DNA of 64,000 nucleotides from Dyadobacter sp. CY343. GTDB lineage: Bacteria; Bacteroidota; Bacteroidia; Cytophagales; Spirosomataceae. Shown here one piece after another: positions 1-9,275 of this stretch (position 1 is the first letter of the stretch; each line of letters starts with the position of its first letter). The stretch covers positions 124,001-188,000 of the forward strand of contig NZ_JAJUXK010000003.1 in the NCBI RefSeq assembly GCF_021390335.1, read 5' to 3'. Below the pieces are notes generated by a model, which saw nothing but the letters and a program-made list of their open reading frames with translations, made no database searches and was not told the DNA's origin. The translations under genes and the position numbers were made by a program.

Positions 1-1
1 T

Positions 2-1438
2 ACAACTGCGAGTGAGTGGTCGCTGCTGTCGTACCTGGCCCGGGTTCAATACAATTTCAAAAACAAATATTTCCTGGCTGGCGCGATTCGCCGCGATGGT
101 ATGTCGCGGTTTGGAAGTGACAACAAGTGGGGCTATTTCCCTTCTGTTTCAGCCGGTTGGTTGATTTCGGATGAGAGCTTCCTGAGTTCTGTACCGGTGA
201 TCAACAACCTGAAATTACGTGCCAGTTACGGTGTGACCGGAAACAACCAGATTCCCAATTATGGCCCGATCAGTTTACTGGCCGGCGCGCCTTATGTGAA
301 TGGTGCCACGCTTGCCAATGGTTTGAAAGTGAGTGGTTTGGCTAATCCGGGATTGAAGTGGGAGAAGACCAATCAATTTAATATCGGCGTGGATCTGGGT
401 CTGTTTAATAATAGGATCAACCTCTCTGCTGAGTATTATAATTCGATTACGCGGGATATGTTGCTTTTTGTGCCAATTCCTGATATTACCGGCTTTTCAT
501 CGCAGTTGACGAACATTGGTAAAATGCGTAACCGCGGTGTAGAGTTGAATATTTCTACCAAAAACTTTGCAGGCGACTTCTATTGGAATACGGATTTCAA
601 CATTTCCCGCAACCGTAACAAAGTTTTGCAACTCGGGCCGGGCAATGCGCCTATTCAATATGTAGATAATGTGGTGACGGTGCGGACGGAAGTCGGGCAG
701 CCGGTTTCGAATTTCTTCGGTTATATTTTCGATGGAGTTTTCAAAAATCAGGCAGAAATAGACGCTTACCCACATCACGTAAGTACAACGCCGGGCGATC
801 CGAAAGCGCGTGATGTGAATGGTGACGGAAAAATTTCAGACGCGGACCGTACTATTCTCGGGAATTATCAACCCGATTTTATCGCTGGGATCACAAATAC
901 AGTTGGGTACAAAGGATTTGAATTCTCGTTTTTGTTGCAGGGCTCTTTCGGTGGTGAGATTGCAAATAACAATGTCAGATACCTTGGTACCTGGGATAAT
1001 GGACGCAATTTTTACGAGAGTATGTACAATTACTGGCGGTCGGAAAGTCAGCCTGGCGATGGGAAGCACTTCAAGCCTTCGGTCAATTACCTGGGCTTGC
1101 AGAAGCAGTTTTCGTCCTATTGGGTAGAGGATGCGAGTTTTATACGGGTCAAAAATATCCGCGTTTCCTACGCATTACCGTCGTCGGTGACGAGCAAGTT
1201 GAAGATTCGTGACGCGCGGGTTTATATCAATGCTGAAAACGTGCATTTGTTTAGCAAATACACCGGTTACGATCCTGAAAACACTACTTACGGCACCACA
1301 TCTTACAGCAGCAGCATGGAAACTGCGGGTTCTTACACGAGCGGAAATGCGCCAGTACCAGGTGCATTTTCGGGGGTTGATTATGGATCTTATCCATTGC
1401 CGAGAGTAATCACAGTAGGTATCAAAGCTGATTTTTAA
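2..1438 (+). CDS. SusC/RagA-family TonB-dependent outer-membrane receptor, C-terminal part
   Basis: The frame is open from base 2 and the gene starts left of the window; 478 residues of the C-terminal beta-barrel are visible. SusC proteins form the outer-membrane channel that imports oligosaccharides bound by SusD, powered by TonB. Family features seen are alternating aromatic barrel strands, the SASYGVTGN-like segment (here LRASYGVTGNNQIPNYG), a DVNGDGKISDADR loop that looks like a calcium-binding dockerin-type turn, and a final strand ending in Phe (VGIKADF). A susD gene starts 19 bp downstream, as expected for a SusCD pair. The substrate cannot be read from the receptor; the adjacent GH127 enzyme suggests an arabinose-containing glycan. 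The plug domain and signal peptide are outside the window. Confidence 0.95.
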   Translation, partial: TTASEWSLLSYLARVQYNFKNKYFLAGAIRRDGMSRFGSDNKWGYFPSVSAGWLISDESFLSSVPVINNLKLRASYGVTGNNQIPNYGPISLLAGAPYVNGATLANGLKVSGLANPGLKWEKTNQFNIGVDLGLFNNRINLSAEYYNSITRDMLLFVPIPDITGFSSQLTNIGKMRNRGVELNISTKNFAGDFYWNTDFNISRNRNKVLQLGPGNAPIQYVDNVVTVRTEVGQPVSNFFGYIFDGVFKNQAEIDAYPHHVSTTPGDPKARDVNGDGKISDADRTILGNYQPDFIAGITNTVGYKGFEFSFLLQGSFGGEIANNNVRYLGTWDNGRNFYESMYNYWRSESQPGDGKHFKPSVNYLGLQKQFSSYWVEDASFIRVKNIRVSYALPSSVTSKLKIRDARVYINAENVHLFSKYTGYDPENTTYGTTSYSSSMETAGSYTSGNAPVPGAFSGVDYGSYPLPRVITVGIKADF

Positions 1439-1457
1439 TCCATTCGCCAAATCTGTT

Positions 1458-2870
1458 ATGAAAAAGAACATATTCATTTTGACACTGATCACCTTCGTAG
1501 CCACATTGTCGGGCTGCAAGGAATCGTTTCTCGAACTCGCGCCGATCTCCAATCCTAACGCGGAGAATTTTTACAGAACCCGCTCGGATTTTGACCTCGC
1601 TGTGAATGCGGCTTACAATACGCTTTATACCGTTTATCACCCGCAGGGGCCGGTTTCTTACACCGGGGAACTGATGGCGGACAATGTGACGATCTTGAAT
1701 ATTTCGGGAAATCAGGCTGATAAATGGCAGTTTCGCGACTATTCACTTGCACCTGCAAATACGATGGTTTACCAATTCTGGCAGGATTTCTACAAGTCGC
1801 TTTACAATATCAATATCATTCTGAGCAAGATCGAAACTGCTGATATTGACCCTGCTTACAAGGCGCAGACGCAGGGTGAAATGCTTTTTCTTCGCTCGCT
1901 TTACTATTACAATATGGTACAAATTTGGGGTGATGTGCCGCTGGTACTGACGCCACTTTCTGCCGCTGAAAGCTACGATATCCTCCGGTCGCCGACTGCT
2001 GAGATCCATGCGCAGATCATCAAGGATCTGGCCGATGCGAAGTTGAAACTGCCTGCCACTGCGGCTATTGCGGGCCGTACTACCAAAGGTGCTGCGCAAA
2101 TGCTGCTGGGGAAAGTGTATCTACTGGCAGGAGACAAAGCGAATGCAACCAAAGAGCTGAAAGAAATTTATGATAGCAAGAAATTTGAGCTCCTTCCTTC
2201 GTATGCCGCTTTATGGGATGTAAAAAATAAAAATACGAAAGAGTCGATTTTCGAAATTCAATACCTGGGCGGCGCGCCGACGAACCCTTACAGCAACTAT
2301 TACCTCGAATTTTTTCCTAATTCCAATGCATTGGGCTTTTATGGAGCCGGGATGAACCAGGTAGTGAATGATGTTTTGGCGGAATATGAGCAGGGTGACG
2401 GGCGTAGATTGGCGTCAGTTGATACGGGATACACCGATGCGAAAGGTGTTTTTACGCCGGCATTCTTCCCTAAGAAATGGGCTGATAAAACAGCGCCGCT
2501 GATCAATCAGAGTATTGCTGCAAATAACAATTTTATCGTTTTCCGGTACGCTGACCTGCTTTTGTTGCTGACAGAAGCGACCGGCGACGTGACTTACCTG
2601 AATGAAGTGCGCAAGAGATCCAATCTTCCTCTGTATGGTGCGCCGGGCTATCCGGCCAAATACAATACGGTCGCACTGGCAGTGGAGCACGAGCGGCGCG
2701 TAGAGCTGGCGTTTGAATTTCATAGGTGGTTTGACCTGAAAAGAACGGCGAGGGCGATACCTGTTCTGATACAAAAAGGAAAGCCGGTGACCGAAGCGAA
2801 ACTGCTCCTGCCGATCCCGAATATCGTGCGCGACCAGAATGCTAAAATCACGCAGAATGCCGGGTACTAA
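1458..2870 (+). CDS. SusD/RagB-family nutrient-binding outer-membrane lipoprotein
   Basis: This 470-residue protein begins with a lipoprotein signal peptide ending in the lipobox LSGC, so Cys20 should be acylated and the mature protein anchored at the cell surface. SusD proteins cap the SusC barrel and bind glycan. The N-terminal FLELAPISNPNAENFYRT segment and the C-terminal ERRVELAFEFHRWFDLKRT segment are the two most recognisable SusD signatures; TPR-like helices lie between. Length is within the normal 450-600 range, at the short end. It follows the susC gene by 19 bp and precedes an exported enzyme-like gene by 10 bp, indicating one operon. The bound sugar is inferred only from the GH127 neighbour. 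Confidence 0.95.
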   Translation: MKKNIFILTLITFVATLSGCKESFLELAPISNPNAENFYRTRSDFDLAVNAAYNTLYTVYHPQGPVSYTGELMADNVTILNISGNQADKWQFRDYSLAPANTMVYQFWQDFYKSLYNINIILSKIETADIDPAYKAQTQGEMLFLRSLYYYNMVQIWGDVPLVLTPLSAAESYDILRSPTAEIHAQIIKDLADAKLKLPATAAIAGRTTKGAAQMLLGKVYLLAGDKANATKELKEIYDSKKFELLPSYAALWDVKNKNTKESIFEIQYLGGAPTNPYSNYYLEFFPNSNALGFYGAGMNQVVNDVLAEYEQGDGRRLASVDTGYTDAKGVFTPAFFPKKWADKTAPLINQSIAANNNFIVFRYADLLLLLTEATGDVTYLNEVRKRSNLPLYGAPGYPAKYNTVALAVEHERRVELAFEFHRWFDLKRTARAIPVLIQKGKPVTEAKLLLPIPNIVRDQNAKITQNAGY

Positions 2871-2880
2871 ACAATTTGGA

Positions 2881-4731
2881 ATGAAGAAGGTATTATTAAG
2901 TCTTTTAATGTTAACATCCTCGTATCCTGGGCTTTTGGCGCAGGATACGATTAGTTATACGGGCAAAACGCTTTCCAACATTGACTATCACCACGGTCAA
3001 TTGCGGCCGGTGATCGGGGCGCATTCTTACCAAACTTTCAGGGCAAACCGGACGGATTTTGGAAGCGATTCTGCATTGAGCTGGACTTACAACCACGCGC
3101 CGATGCTGGCTTACTGGAAGGGTAGTTTTTACCTGAATTATCTGAGTAATCCGGTCGGCGAACATATTCCGCCGGGGCAGACTTTGCTGCAAACTTCGAA
3201 AGACGGTGTGAGCTGGACTTCGCCCGAAGTCATTTTTCCACCCTACAAAATTCCGGACGGAACAACGAAAGAGGAATATCCTGGTGTTGCCAAAAACTTG
3301 TATGCGGTAATGCATCAGCGCATGGGATTTTATGTTTCTAAAAACGGTAAGTTGCTGACACTGGGCTACTACGGAATTGCACTCGATGCAAAAGATGATC
3401 CGAACGATGGTAATGGAATCGGCCGGGTTGTGCGGGAAATCAAGGAAGACGGTTCGCTCGGGCCGATCTATTTTATCCGTAATAATGCTTCCTGGAAACA
3501 GAAATCCGACTATCCCTTTTACGAAACAAGCAAGGATAAAGCATTTGTGGCAGCTTGTAAGGAGCTGCTTGCTAATCAGTTAGTAGTGCAACAGTGGGTA
3601 GAGGAGGCAGATCGCAACGATCCGTTGATTCCGCTTAAAGGGGAATATAAGGCATTCAGTTCCTATCATTTGCCTGATGGTAGGGTGGTAGGGTTATGGA
3701 AGAATGCGTTGACGAGCATGAGCAACGACAATGGCAAAACCTGGCTATACAAACCGAAACGGGCGCCTGGATTTGTAAATAGCAATGCGAAGATCTGGGG
3801 GCAAAAAACGGCTGACGGGAAATATGCGACGGTCTATAACCCGGCCGAATTCCGCTGGCCGCTTGCGGTTTCAGTGAGTGATGACGGCGTTGAATATAAA
3901 AATTTGCTTTTGGTAAATGGCGAGATTACGTCCATGCGCTATGGAGGTAACTACAAATCCTACGGTCCGCAATATGTGCAGGGCATTTCGGAGGGCGACG
4001 GAACTCCTCCCGACGGTTCGCCGGGCGACGGGAAAATGTGGGTTACTTATAGTATGAATAAGGAAGATATCTGGGTTTCGTCGGTTTCGGTGCCACTTAC
4101 TGAAAAGGCAGTTGATCACGTTAAAGCGAACTTTAACGAAACAAAAGAGGGTGCGGAATTGAGTGAATGGAATATTTACAGTCCGCTATGGGCTCCGGTG
4201 AAAATCGAAAAGGATAGGAAAGGCGACAAGGAGCTTGTTTTAAAGGATTTTGATCCGTTTGATTATGCAAAAGCGGAGCGGGTTATTCCTGCTACAAAGA
4301 AATTATTAGTTGAATTTTCGGTCACGCCCGGCCAGGATCGAAACGGGTTGCTGGATATTGAACTACAAAATGCGCTGGGCAATCCGGGCTTCCGTGTTTC
4401 GTTTGATTCGACGGGGTATATTCGGGTGAAGGCAGGGTATCGGAACAAGAATCTGGTTGAATATGAAAAGGATAAAACATACAAGCTGTCCATTAAATTG
4501 AACACTGAAACAAGATTGTACACTGTTAGTATTAACGGTAAAGATCTTGGTAATCAGATTCTTTTCGCTCCGATGGAAGCAGTAGAGCGGATTACCTTTC
4601 GCACCGGCGATACACGCAGATTCCCCAATGCAGATACCCCGACTGACCAGATGTACGACCTGCCGGATGCAGGTAGAAGAGATCCTGAGGCCGTTTTCAG
4701 GATTAAGGATTTGACATCAAAGGAATTTTAA
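2881..4731 (+). CDS. exported sialidase-fold (BNR-repeat) beta-propeller protein
   Basis: The start at 2881 is chosen because it gives a clean signal peptide (MKKVLLSLLMLTSSYPGLLAQ); the frame is open slightly further upstream but that extension overlaps susD. The mature protein of about 595 residues resembles the sialidase/BNR-repeat propeller superfamily: Asp-box-like turns such as TSKDGVSWTSP (about residue 95) and SNDNGKTWLYK (about 280) recur. The last 200 residues look like a separate beta-sandwich (laminin-G-like). No catalytic assignment is possible by eye; it could be a glycosidase, a lyase or a binding protein. It sits in the susCD operon just before the GH127 gene and probably acts on the same glycan in the periplasm or at the surface. 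Confidence 0.7.
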   Translation: MKKVLLSLLMLTSSYPGLLAQDTISYTGKTLSNIDYHHGQLRPVIGAHSYQTFRANRTDFGSDSALSWTYNHAPMLAYWKGSFYLNYLSNPVGEHIPPGQTLLQTSKDGVSWTSPEVIFPPYKIPDGTTKEEYPGVAKNLYAVMHQRMGFYVSKNGKLLTLGYYGIALDAKDDPNDGNGIGRVVREIKEDGSLGPIYFIRNNASWKQKSDYPFYETSKDKAFVAACKELLANQLVVQQWVEEADRNDPLIPLKGEYKAFSSYHLPDGRVVGLWKNALTSMSNDNGKTWLYKPKRAPGFVNSNAKIWGQKTADGKYATVYNPAEFRWPLAVSVSDDGVEYKNLLLVNGEITSMRYGGNYKSYGPQYVQGISEGDGTPPDGSPGDGKMWVTYSMNKEDIWVSSVSVPLTEKAVDHVKANFNETKEGAELSEWNIYSPLWAPVKIEKDRKGDKELVLKDFDPFDYAKAERVIPATKKLLVEFSVTPGQDRNGLLDIELQNALGNPGFRVSFDSTGYIRVKAGYRNKNLVEYEKDKTYKLSIKLNTETRLYTVSINGKDLGNQILFAPMEAVERITFRTGDTRRFPNADTPTDQMYDLPDAGRRDPEAVFRIKDLTSKEF

Positions 4732-4741
4732 AAGATATAAA

Positions 4742-6772
4742 ATGAAGAATTTTAGAAGATTACTATTGATTCCCGCAGCTGGTCTCGCCTTTTTTCATGC
4801 GGCTAATGCTCAGAACAATTCATTGGTAAATACCTCCCAGAGTACCCACGCGAAACTGCACGGAACCGACATGAATGCAGTGCATTGGACGACCGGATTC
4901 TGGGCAGATCGTTTTAAGGTTTGCCGGGAAACAATGGTACCAAATCTTTGGAAAGTTTATACCGACCCCGAGCTCAGCCACTCTTTTAGGAATTTCGAGA
5001 TCGCGGCGGGTTTAAAAGAAGGCAATTTTAAAGGTCCGTCATTTCACGATGGGGATTTTTACAAAACGTTTGAGGCGGTTGCAGGTATGTACGCCGTGAC
5101 CAAAGATCCAAAACTCGACGAGATCATGGATCACGCGATTGAGGTAATGGCGAAGGCGCAACGTGCTGACGGCTACATATATACCAAATCGATCATCCAG
5201 CAAAAGCAGAGCGGGGAGGCGAAAATGTTCGACGACCGGCTGAATTTTGAAGCTTACAATTTCGGCCATTTGATGACCGCCGCCTGCGTACATTACCGCG
5301 CGACCGGGAAATCTACCTTAATGAATGTCGCCAGAAAAGCATCTGACTTCCTGATCAGTTTTTACGCAAATGCAACGCCGGAACAATCCAGAAATGCGAT
5401 TTGTCCGTCGCATTATATGGGTTTGTCGGAAATGTACCGCACCACGCGGGAAGAGAAATATCTGAAACTGGTCAAGCACCTGATCGCGATCAAAGGTGCG
5501 ACGGAGGGTACTGACGACAACCAGGACCGGATCCCGTTTTTAAAGCAAACCAAAGTAATGGGCCACGCGGTACGTGCCAATTACCTGTACGCAGGTGTTG
5601 CCGATGTATACGCAGAAACCGGCGACCAGGCATTGATGGATCAGCTGAATGTGATGTGGGAAGATGTGACAAATCACAAAATGTATGTCACAGGCGGTTG
5701 CGGGGCACTTTACGACGGTGTTTCTCCTGATGGGACTTCCTATAAACCTGACGAAGTACAGAAAATCCACCAGGCTTACGGGCGCGATTACCAGCTCCCG
5801 AACTTCACCGCTCACAACGAAACCTGCGCCAATATCGGCAATGTGCTGTGGAACTGGCGGATGCTGCAAATTACCGGCGACGCTAAGTATGCGGATATCG
5901 TAGAACTGGCGCTTTACAACAGCGTTTTGTCGGGTATCAATTTGCAAGGAGATAAGTTTCTCTATACTAATCCGCTAGCTTATTCGGACGCACTTCCTTT
6001 CAAGCAGCGCTGGGAGAAAGAGAGGCAGCCTTACATTTCCAAGTCAAATTGCTGTCCGCCGAATACCGTACGGACGGTTTCTGAGGTAAATCAGTACGTT
6101 TACAGCGTGTCGGATGCGGGTGTTTTCTTTAATCTGTATGGAGGAAATAAACTGGATACCCGTTTTAAAAATGGTGCATTAAAACTTTCACAAACAACGG
6201 ATTATCCTTGGGACGGTAAAGTATCAATTCAAGTTGAGGAAGCTCCGTTTAAGGTATTCTCGATGTTTTTCAGAATTCCAGGCTGGTGCTCTGGCGCTAC
6301 GTTGGCTGTGAACGGGAAAAAGCACACCGTTTCTTTGAATGCAGGCACTTATGCTGAAGTAAAAAGAGCCTGGAAAAAAGGTGATAAGGTTGAGTTGCTG
6401 CTTCCTATGCCGGTTAAATTAATCGAATCGAATCCGTTGGTGGAGGAAACGCGGAATCAGGTTGCTGTGAAACGGGGGCCAATTGTGTATTGCGTCGAAT
6501 CAATGGATCTTCCAAAAGGAAAAACGATTTTCGATGTGGCAGTCTCGGTGAATAATAATTTCAAACCCACTCCAATAATGATCGAAAACAGCCCGATCAC
6601 CGCATTGCAAGGCGACGCGGTGCTGCTTGATAATACCGATTGGAGTAAAAAATTATACCGCGAAGTAAGAAACGCCGCACCAAAAACGATCCCTGTAAAA
6701 CTGGTACCCTATTACGCCTGGGGTAACCGTGGGCATGGGGAAATGTCGGTTTGGCTTCCGCTGGTGCGGTGA
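4742..6772 (+). CDS. GH127-family beta-L-arabinofuranosidase (DUF1680)
   Basis: This 676-residue exported protein (signal peptide to about residue 23, cleavage near ANAQ) matches glycoside hydrolase family 127, which releases beta-L-arabinofuranose from plant glycans and hydroxyproline-linked arabinan. The N-terminal helical barrel starts at WTTGFWADRF. The zinc/thiolate centre known from the family is visible: Glu360 and Cys362 in NETCANIG, and Cys437-Cys438 in SNCCPPNTVR. A C-terminal beta-sandwich follows. The position expected to hold the acid/base Glu, in the segment HQAYGRDYQLPN, reads Gln344 by my alignment, which needs checking. It starts 10 bp after the preceding gene and closes the sus operon; the truncated higA stop codon lies only 10 bp beyond its own. 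Confidence 0.88.
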   Translation: MKNFRRLLLIPAAGLAFFHAANAQNNSLVNTSQSTHAKLHGTDMNAVHWTTGFWADRFKVCRETMVPNLWKVYTDPELSHSFRNFEIAAGLKEGNFKGPSFHDGDFYKTFEAVAGMYAVTKDPKLDEIMDHAIEVMAKAQRADGYIYTKSIIQQKQSGEAKMFDDRLNFEAYNFGHLMTAACVHYRATGKSTLMNVARKASDFLISFYANATPEQSRNAICPSHYMGLSEMYRTTREEKYLKLVKHLIAIKGATEGTDDNQDRIPFLKQTKVMGHAVRANYLYAGVADVYAETGDQALMDQLNVMWEDVTNHKMYVTGGCGALYDGVSPDGTSYKPDEVQKIHQAYGRDYQLPNFTAHNETCANIGNVLWNWRMLQITGDAKYADIVELALYNSVLSGINLQGDKFLYTNPLAYSDALPFKQRWEKERQPYISKSNCCPPNTVRTVSEVNQYVYSVSDAGVFFNLYGGNKLDTRFKNGALKLSQTTDYPWDGKVSIQVEEAPFKVFSMFFRIPGWCSGATLAVNGKKHTVSLNAGTYAEVKRAWKKGDKVELLLPMPVKLIESNPLVEETRNQVAVKRGPIVYCVESMDLPKGKTIFDVAVSVNNNFKPTPIMIENSPITALQGDAVLLDNTDWSKKLYREVRNAAPKTIPVKLVPYYAWGNRGHGEMSVWLPLVR

Positions 6773-6782
6773 ATTTAAATTT

Positions 6783-6980
6783 TTAGTACGCAACTGCTTT
6801 AAGACTGCTTTTCGGCATTGGAAATGGGTAGTATATTTTTTCGTATGCCTGAATAGCCAGTGCAAGCAGCTCGACGCGTTCAGCTTCCGAGTCTGAGATA
6901 CCTTCTTCGCCCTTTTTCATTAGCTCATTAAGCTCTTCCAATGCGGACTCGTATTGTTTTTCTGATTTTAAAGTTTTCAT
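6783..6980 (-). pseudogene. higA: HigA-type antitoxin, truncated before its HTH domain
   Basis: Starting at MKTLKSEKQYESALEEL, this 65-residue product matches the N-terminal part of HigA-family antitoxins (XRE type). The family normally continues after the segment YPFPMPK with a helix-turn-helix domain of about 55 residues. Here the frame ends eight residues later (SSLKAVAY), ten bases from the end of the convergent GH127 gene, so the DNA-binding domain is absent. The start was chosen at 6980 because it lies 10 bp after the higB stop, as in the usual higB-higA order. The N-terminal half may still bind toxin, but autoregulation would be lost. A rearrangement placing the sus operon next to this locus could explain the truncation. 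Confidence 0.7.
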
Positions 6981-6990
6981 CGCGCAAGTC

Positions 6991-7284
6991 TTAAAGTGTT
7001 GATAAATTGACTTCATCGTATTGTTTATGCGTTCCAATGAAGCGAACAAATACAGTTCGTTTCCTGAAAAGGATCCTGGCAATTAGCCGACATTTATTTC
7101 CTCCTATGTTAAACATGAACAGAGAATTACCAACAGAGTTGACAGAATTGAATGTTTGTCTCACATCCGAGAAATTAGACCAGTTGGCAAGTTGTGTTTC
7201 CCTATACCATTTATTTAGCGCAATTTTTAGTTCCGGATTACTCAGGCAAAACGTGCTGATAGCTCGGTGAGAGACAATTACCAC
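6991..7284 (-). CDS. higB: HigB-family type II toxin (mRNA interferase)
   Basis: The 97-residue product matches the HigB_toxin family, RelE-fold ribosome-dependent mRNA interferases. Seen are the N-terminal HRAISTFCLSNPELKIALNKWY, the central FNIGGNKCRLIARI strand and the C-terminal FVRFIGTHKQYDEVN, which is the strongest family signature. Length is normal (about 95-100). The start is GTG at 7284; no in-frame ATG precedes the conserved region. The gene is followed after 10 bp by the truncated antitoxin. An intact toxin next to a damaged antitoxin is unusual, so the toxin may be weak, poorly expressed, or neutralised by the remaining HigA fragment or another antitoxin. No mutation in the toxin itself is obvious. 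Confidence 0.82.
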   Translation of the reverse strand: MVIVSHRAISTFCLSNPELKIALNKWYRETQLANWSNFSDVRQTFNSVNSVGNSLFMFNIGGNKCRLIARILFRKRTVFVRFIGTHKQYDEVNLSTL

Positions 7285-7395
7285 TATATTATATTTGAAG
7301 TTAATGCTTCAATGTGATAAATCCATCCGATTTAGAACGAGTTATGTTTTCATACGCAGACATTTATTTTTTAAACGGTGCATTACAACCGGCAA

Positions 7396-8169
7396 TCACA
7401 ACTCCCGAACCCAAATATTCCGAAAACTAACCCGGCTGCCATGCTCTTGCAACCGCAGTGGCAGCTTGTTTTCATGGTATTTATAATTGGGATAACCCTG
7501 GTAAACCATAGGCCCTTTTAGTTGGACGTGGTTGAGAATGAGTACGTTGTTGTGGAATACGGTCATGTAAGCTGGGGTTTTCAGCGTTTTGTCGGCATTA
7601 AAAACGGGGGCTTCAAATACTACGTCGTAGGTTTGCCAGGTTTGCGGCTTGTTGGCGGCGTTTACAAGCGGGGCGTGTTGTTTGTAAATGCTCCCAGCCT
7701 GGCCGTTGTAATAGATTTTGGTAAGATATTGATAAGATTCGTAGATCTGCAATTCGTACAGCCCCATTAAAAGTACGCCGCTATTGCCGCGGTTCATTCC
7801 CTGATCTTCCGAAGGATCAGGCGTTTTCCATTCCAGATGTAATTGAATATTCCCGAATTTTTGCTTTGACTGGATATCTGTCGACTTCGGTACAATCGTC
7901 ATTTCTCCGTTTCCAACCTTCCATTTTACTGCTGAACCATCGGCGTGCTGCCATTTTCCAGCGTCATTTTCATTTCCAAAGAGTACAATAGCGTCGGAAG
8001 GCGGCGCATCATGCTGGCCGGGTGTGACCAGCGGCGGTTTTACAGACCAATCTTCGGTCGCGGCAGGGGGCGGCAGGGTATCTTTTTTAGCAGTCTGACC
8101 GAAAGTGGTAGTTCCGGCATTGATGGCGAGCGTAAACAGCAAATATTTGGAAAGGATTTTGTATTTCAT
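7396..8169 (-). CDS. exported DUF1080 (3-keto-disaccharide hydrolase-like) protein
   Basis: The start at 8169 gives the signal peptide MKYKILSKYLLFTLAINAG with cleavage near TFGQ; three residues upstream another ATG exists. The mature protein of about 230 residues is a single DUF1080 domain, a concanavalin-like beta-sandwich found in many Bacteroidota and Planctomycetes and reported as a 3-keto-glycoside hydrolase in some members. Typical segments are FGNIQLHLEWKTP, NRGNSGVLLMGLYELQI and the C-terminal HGSRVSFRNIWVREL. It is transcribed away from the DeoR-type regulator gene, with a 215-bp AT-rich divergent region between them, so it may belong to the same sugar regulon. Substrate is unknown. 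Confidence 0.85.
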   Translation of the reverse strand: MKYKILSKYLLFTLAINAGTTTFGQTAKKDTLPPPAATEDWSVKPPLVTPGQHDAPPSDAIVLFGNENDAGKWQHADGSAVKWKVGNGEMTIVPKSTDIQSKQKFGNIQLHLEWKTPDPSEDQGMNRGNSGVLLMGLYELQIYESYQYLTKIYYNGQAGSIYKQHAPLVNAANKPQTWQTYDVVFEAPVFNADKTLKTPAYMTVFHNNVLILNHVQLKGPMVYQGYPNYKYHENKLPLRLQEHGSRVSFRNIWVREL

Positions 8170-8384
8170 AAGCGGCATATTGATTATTCACAATTTAAGA
8201 ATTAGTAGCATAATTGTGTTGCTAAATTTTCAGTTATTACTTTTTATTTTCTTTTATTTTCGTAAATTTGCTTTTGTAGGTTTAATTGAAGGTAATAATA
8301 GTTGTTAAGAGTAAATTTTCCTTTTTTATCGGGTAAGTGTTTGTTTTCCTTCTATTTTAGCTGAAAAAGGAAACCAAAATAACA

Positions 8385-9161
8385 ATGGGAACAATGCTTG
8401 CAAATCAAAGAAGGGATAAGATACTCGAATTGTTAAAGGAAGACGGCTCCGCAAAAGTGATCAACCTGGCCAAGCTTTTCAAAGTCACGGAAGTAACGAT
8501 CCGGCAGGACCTTGACAAGCTCGAAAAGGATGGTCTGGTGATCAAGGAACACGGCGGCGCTTTTTTAAAAAATGTGGAAGATCAGGTTCGCAATTTTTCT
8601 CTTGGTAATCAGGAAAATCTGGACAAGAAAGAGCTGATCGCTTCTAAATGCCTGGAATACATTGACAACGGCGATACGATTATTCTGGATTCTGGCTCGA
8701 CGACAACTGAAATAGCTAAAAAGTTGCGAGGCAGTAACCGGCATTTAACTGTGATAACCAATGCACTGAATATCGCATTGCTGCTCGGTGCCGAAACGTG
8801 GATTGAAGTGATCATGACGGGAGGCGAATTCAAGCCGCCAACCTTGTCGCTCACAGGCCAGAAAGCGGCTGACTTTTTCAAAGGTCTGAATGTGCAGAAA
8901 CTGTTTCTCGCTACCGCTGGATTATCCCTGAAATCGGGGCTTACTTATCCGAGTATCAGCGATTTAGTAGTAAAAAAGGCGATGATAGATGCAGCAGACA
9001 CAACTTACCTTGTGGCCGATTCTACCAAAGTTGGAAAAAGCGCATTTGCGAGTCTGGGCGCGCTTTCATTGATAGATTATATCATTACGGACGCTGGCGT
9101 GGAAGATAAGCATAAGCAGTTGTTTCATGATAATGAGATTGAGTTGATAATAGCGGGGTGA
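8385..9161 (+). CDS. DeoR/GlpR-family transcriptional regulator
   Basis: A 258-residue DeoR-type repressor. Residues 10-60 form the winged HTH, with recognition segment VTEVTIRQDLDKLEKDGL; residues 80-240 form the DeoRC sugar-phosphate sensor domain, marked by the LDSGSTTTEIAKKL phosphate-binding motif and the ADSTKVGKSAFA motif. Such proteins repress sugar catabolic operons until a phosphorylated intermediate binds. The ATG at 8385 is used; the ATG at 8394 (MLANQRRDKIL) is equally possible and closer to the usual DeoR start. The gene precedes the isomerase and transketolase genes and is divergent from the DUF1080 gene, so it probably controls this locus. A TAAATTTG -7-like box lies at 8263-8270 without a clear -33 partner. 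Confidence 0.92.
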   Translation: MGTMLANQRRDKILELLKEDGSAKVINLAKLFKVTEVTIRQDLDKLEKDGLVIKEHGGAFLKNVEDQVRNFSLGNQENLDKKELIASKCLEYIDNGDTIILDSGSTTTEIAKKLRGSNRHLTVITNALNIALLLGAETWIEVIMTGGEFKPPTLSLTGQKAADFFKGLNVQKLFLATAGLSLKSGLTYPSISDLVVKKAMIDAADTTYLVADSTKVGKSAFASLGALSLIDYIITDAGVEDKHKQLFHDNEIELIIAG

Positions 9162-9166
9162 GTTTT

Positions 9167-9209
9167 AGGGAGGATGGAGGAAGGGAGGAAGGGAGGAAAG
9201 GGAGGAGGG
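9167..9209 (+). other. G-rich polypurine tract with five GGG runs
   Basis: Directly after the DeoR gene there is an almost pure purine stretch built from GGGAGGAA-like steps. GGG runs occur at 9168, 9183, 9191, 9200 and 9207, spaced so that a G-quadruplex could form on the plus strand or in the transcript. It lies between the regulator and the isomerase gene, 67 bp before the isomerase ATG. A role in reading through or attenuating the operon is only a guess. Confidence 0.5.
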
Positions 9210-9275
9210 CGGCCCGCGTGGGGAGGATAGAGTAAAGCGCCTTTGTAGGCAGTGAATTTTTATTTTTTTTGGATT

